Below, piece after piece: positions 19,126 through 28,320 of a stretch of 64,000 bases of DNA (position 1 is the stretch's first letter; every line of letters begins with the position of its first letter). This DNA comes from Loktanella sp. 5RATIMAR09. GTDB lineage: Bacteria; Pseudomonadota; Alphaproteobacteria; Rhodobacterales; Rhodobacteraceae. The translations under genes were made by a program, and so were the position numbers. The DNA is taken from positions 95,530 through 159,529 of the forward strand of contig NZ_LJAL01000009.1 in assembly GCF_001419985.1 (NCBI RefSeq). The letters are read 5' to 3'. Under the pieces are notes generated by a model, which ran no database searches, was not told the origin of the DNA, and saw nothing but the letters and a program-made list of their open reading frames with translations.

Positions 19126-19611
19126 TCAGCGATAAACGGCAACAAGTCCCAGATATAGTACAAGCGTCATGCTCAGCGGAAAGCCTTTGGGGAAATACCG
19201 GCCGGCGTTCCAGCTTTTCCACTCTGCCACCGGTCGTTTCAGCGGAGTGAGGCGAAACAGCGTGTGTACAAACAGGGCCCCAAGAAGGCTGGCGGCGAAA
19301 ACACGCAAAATCACGTCGATATCCGACATGACAAAGAAGGGGGCCATTGCGGCGATGAGTTTGGCGTCTCCACCGCCCATCAAACGCAGGGCCCAAAGCG
19401 CCATACAGATCACCAGAGCGATGGGAAAATGCAGCCATTGCCACAGATACATTTCCCATCCAAATGCAAAGGGACCGAGCACCGCATAGACGCCAAGCAT
19501 GACCGCCACCGTTTTATTGGTGATCTTCATGTCGCGCATGTCATTCCATGAAATGATCAATGCCAGCGGAATGACGGCCGGAAGAAACCAGTAGGCGGCG
19601 ATGGCTGTCAT
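19126..19611 (-). CDS. tadV: Prepilin peptidase (TadV/CpaA type)
   Basis: A 161-residue A24-family aspartic peptidase that removes the leader from Flp pilin and pseudopilins at the inner membrane. The two catalytic Asp positions are visible: SWNDMRDMKITN (Asp24 or Asp27) after the first membrane helix, and LMGGGDAKL with Asp82 in the GGGD motif. Four or more hydrophobic segments span the sequence. It lacks the N-terminal methylase domain of PilD, as usual for Tad loci. It lies 12 bases downstream of the TPR lipoprotein gene. Confidence 0.93.
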   Translation of the reverse strand: MTAIAAYWFLPAVIPLALIISWNDMRDMKITNKTVAVMLGVYAVLGPFAFGWEMYLWQWLHFPIALVICMALWALRLMGGGDAKLIAAMAPFFVMSDIDVILRVFAASLLGALFVHTLFRLTPLKRPVAEWKSWNAGRYFPKGFPLSMTLVLYLGLVAVYR

Positions 19612-19623
19612 TCCTGATTACGC

Positions 19624-20478
19624 CTAGTTGCCGGTGTTGTTTTCTAGCGCTTCCAATGCGCGGGCGGCCTCTTCAAAAAATTGAGGATGGGTATTGATCG
19701 CGTCATTCAACAGCGACTTGCCGATCGTGATGTCGTTTTGCTTGATCGCGGCAAGGGCCATCGTGTGCATCAACTGTGCGCGCTCAATCTGGGTCATGGG
19801 GATGACTGGGATCGCATAATTGCGCTGTGCCCCGCGCGCCAGAACCAGATTGTTCTTGGCGGTGAACATATTGCTGTTGAAACGCAGCGCATCACCAAAA
19901 AGACGCTCGGCGGCGGCATAATCGCCCCTTGTCAGTTTCGAGAAACCCCAGTTGTTGTAAACCGTGGCCGGGCGTGTCGTCAGACCAACGGCCGTCTCGT
20001 AGAAGCTGTCTGCCTTGTCCCACTGCTGGCGGCTGTCTGCGACCATGGCTTCCAGCCGGTAACGCTGGAATGTCTCATAGGTGGGGGGGACGGTGTTCAG
20101 TGTTGCCGCGGCTTCATCCCATTGGTTTGCACGGATGAATGCATCGGCCAGTTCAACGCGGTCCGTGTTTGATGACGCTTCATTCGCGACAACAGCCTGC
20201 CATGCTGTGATGGCCTCGGTGGGTCGCTTGGCGCGGATCAGTGACTTTGCCAAGCCGCGCTGCAGGTCGATCCGCCCGGGGTCATTGGCATTGGCGTTGG
20301 CGAAATAGCGCACGGCCTCATCTGGGTCGCCGACAGTCAGCATCACATCGTTGAGGTTGGTTTCGTCGACGACGTTGATATCTTGCATGGCACGTTCGAC
20401 CTGTGCCTCGCCGGATTGATCACACGCGGACAACCCGATGGTTGCCGCAAAAAGCGTCAGTATAATTGGGTGGCGCAT
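19624..20478 (-). CDS. tadD: TPR lipoprotein of the Tad locus (TadD-like)
   Basis: The 284-residue precursor has a lipoprotein signal with the lipobox LSAC (Cys about residue 19), so the mature protein should be anchored in the outer membrane. The rest is a series of tetratricopeptide helices, for example YNNWGFSKLTRGDYAAAERL near 180. In Tad systems TadD acts as a pilotin-like lipoprotein for the secretin and pilus assembly. It is the second of two adjacent TPR lipoproteins; either may be the functional TadD. Confidence 0.85.
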   Translation of the reverse strand: MRHPIILTLFAATIGLSACDQSGEAQVERAMQDINVVDETNLNDVMLTVGDPDEAVRYFANANANDPGRIDLQRGLAKSLIRAKRPTEAITAWQAVVANEASSNTDRVELADAFIRANQWDEAAATLNTVPPTYETFQRYRLEAMVADSRQQWDKADSFYETAVGLTTRPATVYNNWGFSKLTRGDYAAAERLFGDALRFNSNMFTAKNNLVLARGAQRNYAIPVIPMTQIERAQLMHTMALAAIKQNDITIGKSLLNDAINTHPQFFEEAARALEALENNTGN

Positions 20479-20505
20479 GTTTCTGCGTCCTCTTGCTGCT
20501 CTTGC

Positions 20506-21069
20506 CTATAGTGGTTCCGACATCAACACAAAATCACCTGCACCGCGCCGGATCAGATTAAAGTTCTGATATTCTTGTGCATCATTATTGATCGGATTTT
20601 CCAATTTTGCGAGCGCTAAGCGCAAATTGTCGCGGATTTCGTCCGAATTTCCGTTATCCGCGGCAAATGCGCGACGGAAAACCTCGCTTGCCTCACTGAC
20701 ATTCCCCCTTTCCATCAAGATGACGCCAAGATTGTTCCATGCGGGCGGGAATGTCGGGTCTTCTTCAACCGCACGACGCAGCCAGCGTTCGGCCTGTCCC
20801 AAACGCCCCAGATTGAGGTTGGCCGATCCGATAGCGGACATCGTATCGACATTCAGGCCCTGTTGTGCGGCAGCGCGGTTATAGGCTTTCAGGGCCAATT
20901 CATATTCACCTGCGGCCATCAGGCGGTGGCCAACGATCAGGCCGTCGGCACTTTCGCCGCGCGCAACGCCGGGCGCAAATACGCCATCCGGAGAACGATT
21001 AAGGCCGCCTGTCGTGCAGGCGGCCAAGAATAACATGACAAGGCTAACGCCAAACGGCCGTAGCTTCAT
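20506..21069 (-). CDS. Second TPR lipoprotein of the Tad locus
   Basis: The start at 21069 is supported by AGGAGG ten bases upstream and a lipoprotein signal, MKLRPFGVSLVMLFLAAC. The 187-residue precursor then has TPR repeats (ELALKAYNRAAAQQGLNVDT and AERWLRRAVEEDPTFPPAWN). The frame continues upstream into tadC without a sensible start, so longer models are wrong. It lies between tadC and the tadD-like gene and resembles the latter in architecture, suggesting an old duplication or a two-part pilotin. Confidence 0.85.
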   Translation of the reverse strand: MKLRPFGVSLVMLFLAACTTGGLNRSPDGVFAPGVARGESADGLIVGHRLMAAGEYELALKAYNRAAAQQGLNVDTMSAIGSANLNLGRLGQAERWLRRAVEEDPTFPPAWNNLGVILMERGNVSEASEVFRRAFAADNGNSDEIRDNLRLALAKLENPINNDAQEYQNFNLIRRGAGDFVLMSEPL

Positions 21070-21083
21070 GGCGGGTGAGCCTC

Positions 21084-22052
21084 CTAGCCTAGGTTGACGG
21101 CAATCGCATAGATTGACGGGCCAATCAGCATTGCCATCAGCGGCGGCACGGTGAGCATCATGGTCGCCAAAGTCATTTTCGTCGGCAGCTTGTTCGCCTT
21201 TTCCTCGGCGCGCATCACGCGTTTGTCGCGCATTTCTGCGGAATAGACCCGCAACGCGTCCGCAATAGAGGTACCAAATTGCGATGATTGCACCAGCACA
21301 GTGACAAAGCTGGCAATATCCGGAACACCACAACGATCCGACATATCCCTGAGAACCGTATTTTTGTCTTTACCGGCCTTGGCTTCCTGGCTGACGATTT
21401 CGAATTCATCGGCCAGATCAGGAAAGCCGGATTTCAGCTCGCGTGCGACGCGGATGATGGACTGATCCAAAGATTGACCTGCCTCGACGCAGACCAGCAT
21501 CATATCAAGACTGTCGGGAAAGGCGTTCGTAATCGCTTCCTGGCGCATTTGCTGGCGACGTGTCACCCAATATTTTGGCATGACGTAACCGAAACCGCCC
21601 GGGATCAGGATCCACATCGCAAGTTGCTGGGTCGTGGCCTCGACGCCTGTTGTCATCTGGAAGAGCGTGTATGCGCCACCGCAGATCAGGCCAAAGATAC
21701 CCAAGGCGAATTGCAGAAAGTTGTAAATCCGCACCGAATTTTTGCCACGGTAACCGGCCTGCAGCAATTTCAGTTTGATCGCAGAATATTCTTCGGCGTT
21801 CTGCGGTTCGAGAAAGTTGGCGTATTTCTCGAGCTTGTCCTTGCCGGAGGCGGAGCGCAGCTGTTTGCCTTTACCCTTTTTTCCGGCATCGGGCGACGTG
21901 TTCGCAGCCTTGATCCGGTCAAGAGGATCAACCTCCCGCTTGAGCAAAACAGGTAGCGTTACCAAGATAAGAAATACGCCGAGTAAACCGACAATCATCA
22001 AAGGACCGTAGGGCCCCAGCTGATCAATGATCATTGTTTGGATATTTTCCAT
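21084..22052 (-). CDS. tadC: TadC, Tad pilus inner-membrane platform protein
   Basis: A 322-residue type II secretion F-domain protein. It has membrane helices near residues 13-33, 110-150 and 290-320 and the T2SSF region between, including ITNAFPDSLDMMLVCVEAGQ near 180. TadB and TadC form the inner-membrane platform that couples the TadA ATPase to pilus polymerisation. The gene follows tadB by ten bases. Confidence 0.94.
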   Translation of the reverse strand: MENIQTMIIDQLGPYGPLMIVGLLGVFLILVTLPVLLKREVDPLDRIKAANTSPDAGKKGKGKQLRSASGKDKLEKYANFLEPQNAEEYSAIKLKLLQAGYRGKNSVRIYNFLQFALGIFGLICGGAYTLFQMTTGVEATTQQLAMWILIPGGFGYVMPKYWVTRRQQMRQEAITNAFPDSLDMMLVCVEAGQSLDQSIIRVARELKSGFPDLADEFEIVSQEAKAGKDKNTVLRDMSDRCGVPDIASFVTVLVQSSQFGTSIADALRVYSAEMRDKRVMRAEEKANKLPTKMTLATMMLTVPPLMAMLIGPSIYAIAVNLG

Positions 22053-22062
22053 CCGGTCCCCC

Positions 22063-23028
22063 TTAGACTTTAATGTTGACCAAGGCCCGCATCACCAACA
22101 GGTTCACCACGAGGAATGCGACCACGATCAGAACCGCAGGAATGAACAGCGGGCTTGTCATAACTTCATCATAATAATCCGGTTTGACAAGATTGATACC
22201 AAGCAATGCCAAAATCGGGAATGCCGATAGCAGATTACCGGACCATTTCGCCTCAGCCGTAATCGCGGCAACGCGGCGGAACAGACGAAAGCGTGCGCGG
22301 ATCACTTTGGCCAAACCATCAAGAATTTCGGCAAGGTTACCACCGGACGTTTGCTGGATCGTCACCGCAACCGCCAGAAAGCGCATGTCCTGATTGTCGA
22401 GCCGTTCCGCCATCGCCTTGAGCGTTTCACCCATATCGCGACCATAGGCGGCCTCGTCCGAAATCATGCCCATTTCCGTACCCAACGGGTCTGGCACTTC
22501 GCGTGCCACAATGCTGACGGCAGACGAAAACGGGTGCCCGACGCGCAGCGAACGCACCATCAGCTCCACAGCTTCCGGCAGTTGCTCTGCAAGCATATTC
22601 ATACGCTTGTTGGCTTTGCCGTTCACCCAGACATAAACGCTCCCGATGCCCATCAGTACCGCAACAAGTGCGCGGATCGGGACGCCAACGGCGGTCAATG
22701 CCGTCAGAAGAGCAAAGGAAACACCGCTGAGCACCACCATCATCAGCATCAATTGAACCGGTGTGAATGCGATATTGGCTTTTTGTGCGCGATCAGCCAG
22801 CAAAGAGTATACGGGAATACTCTGTGACTTCATGTGCTGGGTCATCTCCTTGCGGAGTTGATCCAGGACCTGCTCGCGGCTTCCACCTTTGTCGAGCATG
22901 TCCAGACGGCGGTTGACCTTGCCGTCCATGCTGATCGACTTGCCGAAAATGACAAGATAGGCGCCCTGAACCAGCGCCAGAACGGCGACAAAGATCAGGA
23001 CATAGATAAGTGGTTCGACTGAAATCAT
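22063..23028 (-). CDS. tadB: TadB, Tad pilus inner-membrane platform protein
   Basis: A 321-residue protein paralogous to TadC, with an N-terminal membrane helix (about 5-28), a helix pair near 90-130 and a C-terminal one near 265-315. The T2SSF domain contains LPEAVELMVRSLRVGHPFSS and QTSGGNLAEILDGLAKVIR, characteristic of TadB. It lies five bases downstream of tadA and upstream of tadC, the standard order. Confidence 0.94.
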   Translation of the reverse strand: MISVEPLIYVLIFVAVLALVQGAYLVIFGKSISMDGKVNRRLDMLDKGGSREQVLDQLRKEMTQHMKSQSIPVYSLLADRAQKANIAFTPVQLMLMMVVLSGVSFALLTALTAVGVPIRALVAVLMGIGSVYVWVNGKANKRMNMLAEQLPEAVELMVRSLRVGHPFSSAVSIVAREVPDPLGTEMGMISDEAAYGRDMGETLKAMAERLDNQDMRFLAVAVTIQQTSGGNLAEILDGLAKVIRARFRLFRRVAAITAEAKWSGNLLSAFPILALLGINLVKPDYYDEVMTSPLFIPAVLIVVAFLVVNLLVMRALVNIKV

Positions 23029-23033
23029 GTCGG

Positions 23034-24494
23034 CTACTCCGCGACCATCGGTTCAAAGATGGCTGGTGGAAGGTCATAACCCCAAAGCTTGAAGCGCTCG
23101 GAGAAGTGGCTGCGGACACCGGTTGCCGTGAAGTGACCGATGATCTTGTTGTCAGGGGTCAGGCCCACACGCTGATACCGGAAGATCTCTTGCATCGAGA
23201 TGACATCGCCTTCCATGCCGGTGATCTCGGTGATGGATGTCATGCGACGCGAGCCATCCTGCAAGCGGGACGCCTGCACGATCAGGTTCACAGCCGAAGA
23301 GATCTGGCTGCGCATTGCTTTGATCGGCATTTCGATACCGGCCATCGCAATCATGTTTTCCAGACGCGACACACCATCGCGGGCGCTGTTGGCGTGGATC
23401 GTGGTCATGGATCCGTCGTGGCCGGTGTTCATGGCCTGCAACATGTCGATGACTTCTTCACCACGGGTTTCGCCCACGATAATGCGGTCAGGGCGCATCC
23501 GCAGGGCGTTTTTCAGACAATCACGCTGGGACACGCCGCCTTTGCCTTCCACGTTGGGTGGACGGCTTTCCATGCGGCCCACATGCGTTTGCTGCAGTTG
23601 TAGTTCCGCCGTATCCTCAATCGTCAGAATGCGCTCTGCATCGTCGATAAAGCCGGACAGCGCGTTCAGGGTTGTGGTTTTACCTGAACCCGTACCGCCG
23701 GAAACGATAATATTCAGGCGGGTGGACACTGCGGCCTGAAGGTAGGCGGCCATCTCCTCGGTAAAGGCGCCGAATTTGACAAGCTCTTCGATGCCAAGCT
23801 TATCTTTTTTGAACTTACGAATGGAAACAAGCGAGCCGTCCACCGCAATTGGTGGCACCATCGCGTTGAAACGCGAGCCATCGGCAAGACGGGCGTCAAC
23901 ATAAGGGTTGGATTCATCAACGCGCCGGCCGACCGCAGACACGATCTTGTCGATAATCCGCAGCAAATGCCGTTCGTCTTTGAACGTAATGTCGGTCAGT
24001 TCCAGACGTCCGTCACGTTCTACAAAGATCTGTTGCGGTCCATTGACCAGAATATCGTTCACGGTCTCGTCTTTGAGCAAGGTTTCCAGCGGGCCAAGCC
24101 CGGTGACCTCGAAGAAAAGATCCTGACTCAATGTCTGGCGCTCATCGCGGTTCAGGACGATTCCCATCTCTTCGAGGGTTTCGTTTGCGATTGCGTTGAT
24201 TTCCGAGCGCAACTCCTGTTCGGAGGCGGTTTCAAGCGCTGCAAGGTTCAGGTTGTCCAGCAGGGCCTTGTGCAGCTCAAGCTTGATTTCGCCCAAACGT
24301 TCCTTGCGACGTTTTTCCTTGTCCATCGGGGCCACTTCGCCCGGACGCCGTGCCTGGGTTGTCTTGTGAAGCGGCTTGCGTCCGTCATCCGCTTTTGTTG
24401 GCGTCACTGCCGCAATGTCAACTTTGGCAGGGGCCGTTGGTGCGATCGCGGCGGCGTCTTTTGGTAGAGTTGGTTTTTTATATTTTGAAAACAT
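23034..24494 (-). CDS. tadA: TadA/CpaF, Tad pilus assembly ATPase
   Basis: A 486-residue secretion ATPase of the VirB11/CpaF family, the motor for Flp pilus extension and retraction. Walker A GGTGSGKTT is at residues 266-274, followed by the Asp box LTIEDTAELQL and the Walker B region MRPDRIIVGETRGEE. The N-terminal ~100 residues are basic and low-complexity. I chose the ATG at 24494, preceded by AGAGGT, over a TTG five codons upstream that overlaps tadZ. Confidence 0.96.
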   Translation of the reverse strand: MFSKYKKPTLPKDAAAIAPTAPAKVDIAAVTPTKADDGRKPLHKTTQARRPGEVAPMDKEKRRKERLGEIKLELHKALLDNLNLAALETASEQELRSEINAIANETLEEMGIVLNRDERQTLSQDLFFEVTGLGPLETLLKDETVNDILVNGPQQIFVERDGRLELTDITFKDERHLLRIIDKIVSAVGRRVDESNPYVDARLADGSRFNAMVPPIAVDGSLVSIRKFKKDKLGIEELVKFGAFTEEMAAYLQAAVSTRLNIIVSGGTGSGKTTTLNALSGFIDDAERILTIEDTAELQLQQTHVGRMESRPPNVEGKGGVSQRDCLKNALRMRPDRIIVGETRGEEVIDMLQAMNTGHDGSMTTIHANSARDGVSRLENMIAMAGIEMPIKAMRSQISSAVNLIVQASRLQDGSRRMTSITEITGMEGDVISMQEIFRYQRVGLTPDNKIIGHFTATGVRSHFSERFKLWGYDLPPAIFEPMVAE

Positions 24495-24505
24495 AGTGTT
24501 ACCTC

Positions 24506-25750
24506 TCAAGCATTCGCTTCGGCTGTATCTGCTTGGTTGACATCATGGATCGACTTCGCGAGCTTCATAATTTCTTTTCGCAGGGCATTCTTCGGTACGG
24601 TTTCCGCCATTGGGGCCCCGTGGTCGGCCGCCTGCACGACAGGTTTGCCGCCATCGGGCAGTTGAACTTCGATGGAAATACCAAGGTTGTCTGAAAGGCG
24701 CTTCACGCGGCTTTTCCCGTTCATGTCAGTAAATCCGGGCGCGCGGTTCAGCAGGAATCGTATCTTCTCAAACGGCAAATCCTCGGACTGTAGCGCGCGC
24801 TTGAGACGCAGTGTATTCTGCGCCGAGCGCATATCAAGCTCAATCATCGCGAAATAGACATGTGCCATTTCAAGAACGGTCTGGGACCATTCCACCATCG
24901 TTGAAGGCATATCAATGATGACATAGTCAAAGTTGCTGGCCGCCATCTGTATCACGCGCGTGATGTCATCCGGCGTGATCATATCAAGCGGAATCATGTC
25001 CATCGGCGCAGTCAGCACATGCAGCTTGTCACCATAGGTCAGGGTCGCCTGCATGAAGGTTTCCGCATCCATTGACGCTGTGTCGGTCAGCAATTCAAGA
25101 ACGGTTTCGCGGCGTGGCAGGTCCAGATATGTCGAGGCAGAGCCGAACTGAAAATCGAGGTCGATCAGGCAGACCTTTGGCGGGTCTTTTTTGTCAACGT
25201 TTGTCAGCTCCCATGCAAGGTTGACGGCCAACATGGTGGCGCCGGTCCCCCCTGCTAGACCGTGAATGGGAATGATAACTCCCGAACGGTCACCACTGAC
25301 CTGAAACCCTTTTTCACCGCTTTGCGGTGCAGGGGTTTCCTGCTTGGTTAACACGCGTTCAATTGCACGCGCCAATTCATTCTCAGGAAGCGGGTAGGGG
25401 ACAAATTCGTCTCCGCCTTCGCGCAACAGCTGGTGGAGTGCGGTCGGACTTACATCTTCCGCGATCAGGATCACTTTTACCGAAGCCGCTTTGGCCGCGG
25501 CGATGACCTCGGAGATGGTTGCAAGATTGTCTTCGTCCTCGGCGTCCATAGCGAGTGTAACAAATTGCAGGCCGCGCGCATCAGGCTGGCCAAGAAATGC
25601 AATGGCATCCTCAAAACTGAGGTCACCCCATGCATCGCCCAAAGCCGCTTCCATATCTTCGATCAAAAGATCAAAGTTCTGCACGTCACGACTTATCGTG
25701 CACGCCACGATCTGTGGCGGGTCGCTTTGGACAACTGGGCTTGTACTCAT
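24506..25750 (-). CDS. tadZ: TadZ/CpaE, ParA-like pilus localisation protein
   Basis: TadZ proteins place the Tad machinery at the cell pole. The 414-residue product has an N-terminal receiver-like domain (about 15-140) and a ParA/MinD-like ATPase domain. Its Walker A region reads LAGGTGATMLAVNL (GGTGAT at 167-172), so the Lys normally following the second Gly of a P-loop is absent, as in other atypical TadZ proteins. The switch Asp segment VCLIDLDFQFGSAS follows. The ATG at 25750 is preceded by AAGAAG; a GTG at 25780 is an alternative. It starts the second half of the tad locus. Confidence 0.92.
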   Translation of the reverse strand: MSTSPVVQSDPPQIVACTISRDVQNFDLLIEDMEAALGDAWGDLSFEDAIAFLGQPDARGLQFVTLAMDAEDEDNLATISEVIAAAKAASVKVILIAEDVSPTALHQLLREGGDEFVPYPLPENELARAIERVLTKQETPAPQSGEKGFQVSGDRSGVIIPIHGLAGGTGATMLAVNLAWELTNVDKKDPPKVCLIDLDFQFGSASTYLDLPRRETVLELLTDTASMDAETFMQATLTYGDKLHVLTAPMDMIPLDMITPDDITRVIQMAASNFDYVIIDMPSTMVEWSQTVLEMAHVYFAMIELDMRSAQNTLRLKRALQSEDLPFEKIRFLLNRAPGFTDMNGKSRVKRLSDNLGISIEVQLPDGGKPVVQAADHGAPMAETVPKNALRKEIMKLAKSIHDVNQADTAEANA

Positions 25751-25953
25751 CTTCTTGATGTCCCCATCACTTAATTTCACTCAAAATAACCAGCCAGAAG
25801 TAAGACTCACCTACCATACCGGCCAGATTTGCCTAAACCATGGCAATAAAACCAACTTATGGTCCAATCATTAATGGGAAATTTGTCGATAATAGGACCA
25901 AATCAACTCGACTGTGCAGATATTTGCGACGATTTGCAATTCTTTGGTCAAAT

Positions 25954-25984
25954 GTTGACGCCGGATATAGAATCCGGCGTCAAC
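25954..25984 (-). terminator. Long hairpin between the OmpA lipoprotein gene and tadZ
   Basis: GTTGACGCCGGAT (25954-25966) pairs perfectly over 13 bp with ATCCGGCGTCAAC (25972-25984) around a five-base loop. It lies 22 bases beyond the stop of the OmpA-like gene on the minus strand. The T tract after the stem is poor (ATTTGACC), so it may be a terminator, an attenuator or a mRNA 3'-end stabiliser. The AT-rich stretch from here to tadZ (25751-25953) is the likely site of a second promoter, but I see no clear -35/-10 pair. Confidence 0.6.
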
Positions 25985-26005
25985 GAAGCGCGTCAGCGCA
26001 TTTTC

Positions 26006-26650
26006 TTATAGGCCGTCTGTCGCAGTCGAGGTGGCCGGAGCAGCACTTGCAACATATTCGCGGAAGATAACCGCGGCGTATTTGCCGTTCAGAAGCATTG
26101 GATCGCTCTCAACGAATCCAGTCACCTCTGTGACCGTGCGACGGTTGCGACGCTCGCGTCCTTCGGTCACAACAAGCGGTTGCGTTTCACCAAAGGAGAC
26201 GACCGCTTCCAGTCGGCTACGGTCAATCCCTTGTGACGCCAGGAACGACACAACGGTTTGTGCACGGCGCAACCCGAGTGAACGGTTATAGCCCTGGCTA
26301 CCGACAAGGTCAGTGTGGCCGTAGACCTTGAAGCGGACTTCAGGGAACTGACGGATCCAATCTGCCTGTCGCATCAGTGTTGCCTGCGCATCCGCGTCCA
26401 GCACTGTTGAATTAAAGGCAAAGTTCACCGTTGTGTTCACATCTGCTGCAAACCGACGCGCAAGATTGATTGTGTAATCCTGTGCCCCTGTCTGAACCAG
26501 ACGGTTGTTCATTGTGGCTTCGCCAAAATCACCAGAGTCGATCGTTGACCCTGCCTCAGTAAAGAACGAAGAAGCTGCGATTTGCCTGTCAGCGGATGAG
26601 CAGGCGCCCAGTGTTGCGGCCGCGATGGCTGCTGTCATTATGTATTTCAT
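26006..26650 (-). CDS. OmpA-family lipoprotein of the Tad locus
   Basis: The 214-residue precursor carries a lipoprotein signal ending in the lipobox LGAC (about residues 14-17 of the mature start), then about 80 residues of linker and a C-terminal OmpA-like domain. The peptidoglycan-binding signature is VYGHTDLVGSQGYNRSLGLR, followed by RRNRRTVTEVTGF. In Tad loci of this family an OmpA-type lipoprotein often takes the place next to the secretin. The ATG at 26650 is preceded by GGAG; the frame opens at a TTG five codons upstream. Confidence 0.9.
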   Translation of the reverse strand: MKYIMTAAIAAATLGACSSADRQIAASSFFTEAGSTIDSGDFGEATMNNRLVQTGAQDYTINLARRFAADVNTTVNFAFNSTVLDADAQATLMRQADWIRQFPEVRFKVYGHTDLVGSQGYNRSLGLRRAQTVVSFLASQGIDRSRLEAVVSFGETQPLVVTEGRERRNRRTVTEVTGFVESDPMLLNGKYAAVIFREYVASAAPATSTATDGL

Positions 26651-26665
26651 CGACTTACGCTCCAA

Positions 26666-28096
26666 TCATTCGTCAAGGACATAGCCGTAGGACCCGCTAA
26701 AGTCCTGGCGTGCCACTTCGCCTGCACCACCTGTTGATGGACCACCTGTCCGGGCCACTTGGCCGAAGAGGAAGAGCCCTTGCTCGGTGGGTGGGCGCAC
26801 ACGATCTGTTGGCAAGGCCAACGCTTCGCCCCGTGTCGGTGAGACAAGGTGTGGCGTCACAATAATCACCAGTTCAGTCTGGCGACGGGAGAATTCAGCG
26901 CTTCTGAACAGTGCGCCAAGGACAGGGATATCCCCGACCCATGGAACCTGACCGTTCAAGTCGTTGAAGTCATCCGAGAGCAATCCGGCAATTGCAAAGC
27001 TTTCGCCATCACGCATCTCAACTGTGGTCGATGTTTCGCGACGGCTGAAAGCATCTACAGAAAAGCCGTTTGCCTGAAAGCCGCTGGACGGGTCGATCGC
27101 CGATACCGCGGCGCTGAGTTCCAGATTGATGATGTCGCCATCAATCACCCGTGGAATAAAGCTAAGCTCGACACCGAACGGTTTGTATTCAACCGAGATC
27201 GTTCCGCCTTCGTTTGACGATGGTACAGGATATTCACCGCCGGCAAGGAATGTCGCTTCCTGGCCGCTGAGCGCTGTCAGGTTCGGCTCTGCCAAAGACC
27301 GTACAACACCCCGTGTTTCAAGCGCTTCAAGCAAGATGCCTACTTCGAGGCTTCCTGCACCGAAGCCAAACACAAACGCACCAGTGTTGGAGTTTGAAGC
27401 TGGAACAGAGTTGTTCAGGGCGCCGTTGATCGCACCTTGGCCAACTGTGCGGTTTGTACCGCCCGTGATGCCAACGTCGTCCCCGAACCCAAGGCCCGAA
27501 AGTGCAAGCGACGATGACAGTGCTTTACTGACCGAACGCTGCATTTCAGCAAACCGTACTTTCAGCATCACTTGCTGTGTGCCGCCGACGGTCATCAGGT
27601 TTGACACGCGTTCGGGTGCGTAGCGCTCTGCAAGATCCAGTGCCCGATCAAGACGTGCAATCGAGCTTACTGTGCCGGACAGAACGATACCGTTATTCGC
27701 GGTGCGGACCTCGATGTTTTCGCCTGGCAGAATTTGCGTCAGGCGCTCTTTGAATTCCGCCATGTCGGGGGACACATGCACCTCAACGTTCGTAATCAGA
27801 CGCCCGTTTTCACCCAGAAGGGTCAGGGTCGTGCGGCCGGGCTCTTTGCCCAGGACGTAGATTGTGCGGTCCGACAACGACGAAATGTCCGCGATGCCAG
27901 GGTTCGCAATCGATAGTTCGGTGAAGGGCACATCGCTCTCCACAACAACGGCCCGACTCATCGGAACGCTCAGTGCACTGGACGCCGCGCCGCGCAGAAC
28001 GCGCAACGTTTCGGCCGGTGCAATACTCGGTGCTGCCGCAGTAAGCGACAACGTTAAGCCAGCAATAGCTGCCTTTAAGAATTTGTCATATTTCAT
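26666..28096 (-). CDS. cpaC: Tad pilus secretin (RcpA/CpaC)
   Basis: The outer-membrane channel through which the Flp pilus emerges. The ATG at 28096 gives 476 residues with a signal peptide (MKYDKFLKAAIAGLTLSLTA to about Ala28). An N-terminal secretin-associated domain includes a BON-like part (NIEVRTANNGIVLSGTVSS near 125), and the C-terminal secretin core contains the family features LAEPNLTALSGQEATFLAGG and VPWVGDIPVLGALFRS. It lies 15 bases upstream of the OmpA lipoprotein gene. Confidence 0.95.
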   Translation of the reverse strand: MKYDKFLKAAIAGLTLSLTAAAPSIAPAETLRVLRGAASSALSVPMSRAVVVESDVPFTELSIANPGIADISSLSDRTIYVLGKEPGRTTLTLLGENGRLITNVEVHVSPDMAEFKERLTQILPGENIEVRTANNGIVLSGTVSSIARLDRALDLAERYAPERVSNLMTVGGTQQVMLKVRFAEMQRSVSKALSSSLALSGLGFGDDVGITGGTNRTVGQGAINGALNNSVPASNSNTGAFVFGFGAGSLEVGILLEALETRGVVRSLAEPNLTALSGQEATFLAGGEYPVPSSNEGGTISVEYKPFGVELSFIPRVIDGDIINLELSAAVSAIDPSSGFQANGFSVDAFSRRETSTTVEMRDGESFAIAGLLSDDFNDLNGQVPWVGDIPVLGALFRSAEFSRRQTELVIIVTPHLVSPTRGEALALPTDRVRPPTEQGLFLFGQVARTGGPSTGGAGEVARQDFSGSYGYVLDE

Positions 28097-28257
28097 AAGT
28101 GACCTGCCTCTCCGATCACGCCTCGTTTTAACGGGTCTTCCCGCCCATGATCTCTCGACCATGAGGCACGCGCATATTTATTGCAATAATCAAGGTGTTG
28201 GAGGGCAGAGCGAATGTGGATTAAACGCAACACTAGCTAGGCAGTGTGTAAATGATG

Positions 28258-28285
28258 GCGCCCCACACAAGATTTAGCGGGGCGC
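28258..28285 (-). terminator. GC-rich hairpin between cpaB and cpaC
   Basis: GCGCCCC (28258-28264) pairs with GGGGCGC (28279-28285). It lies 36 bases past the cpaB stop on the minus strand, within a 224-base gap before cpaC. There is no good T run, so partial termination or transcript processing is more likely than a full stop. The rest of the gap (28097-28257) shows no gene. Confidence 0.4.
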
Positions 28286-28320
28286 GAGAAAGATGTTGTC
28301 AATTCAGCTCGTTGGCCAAA

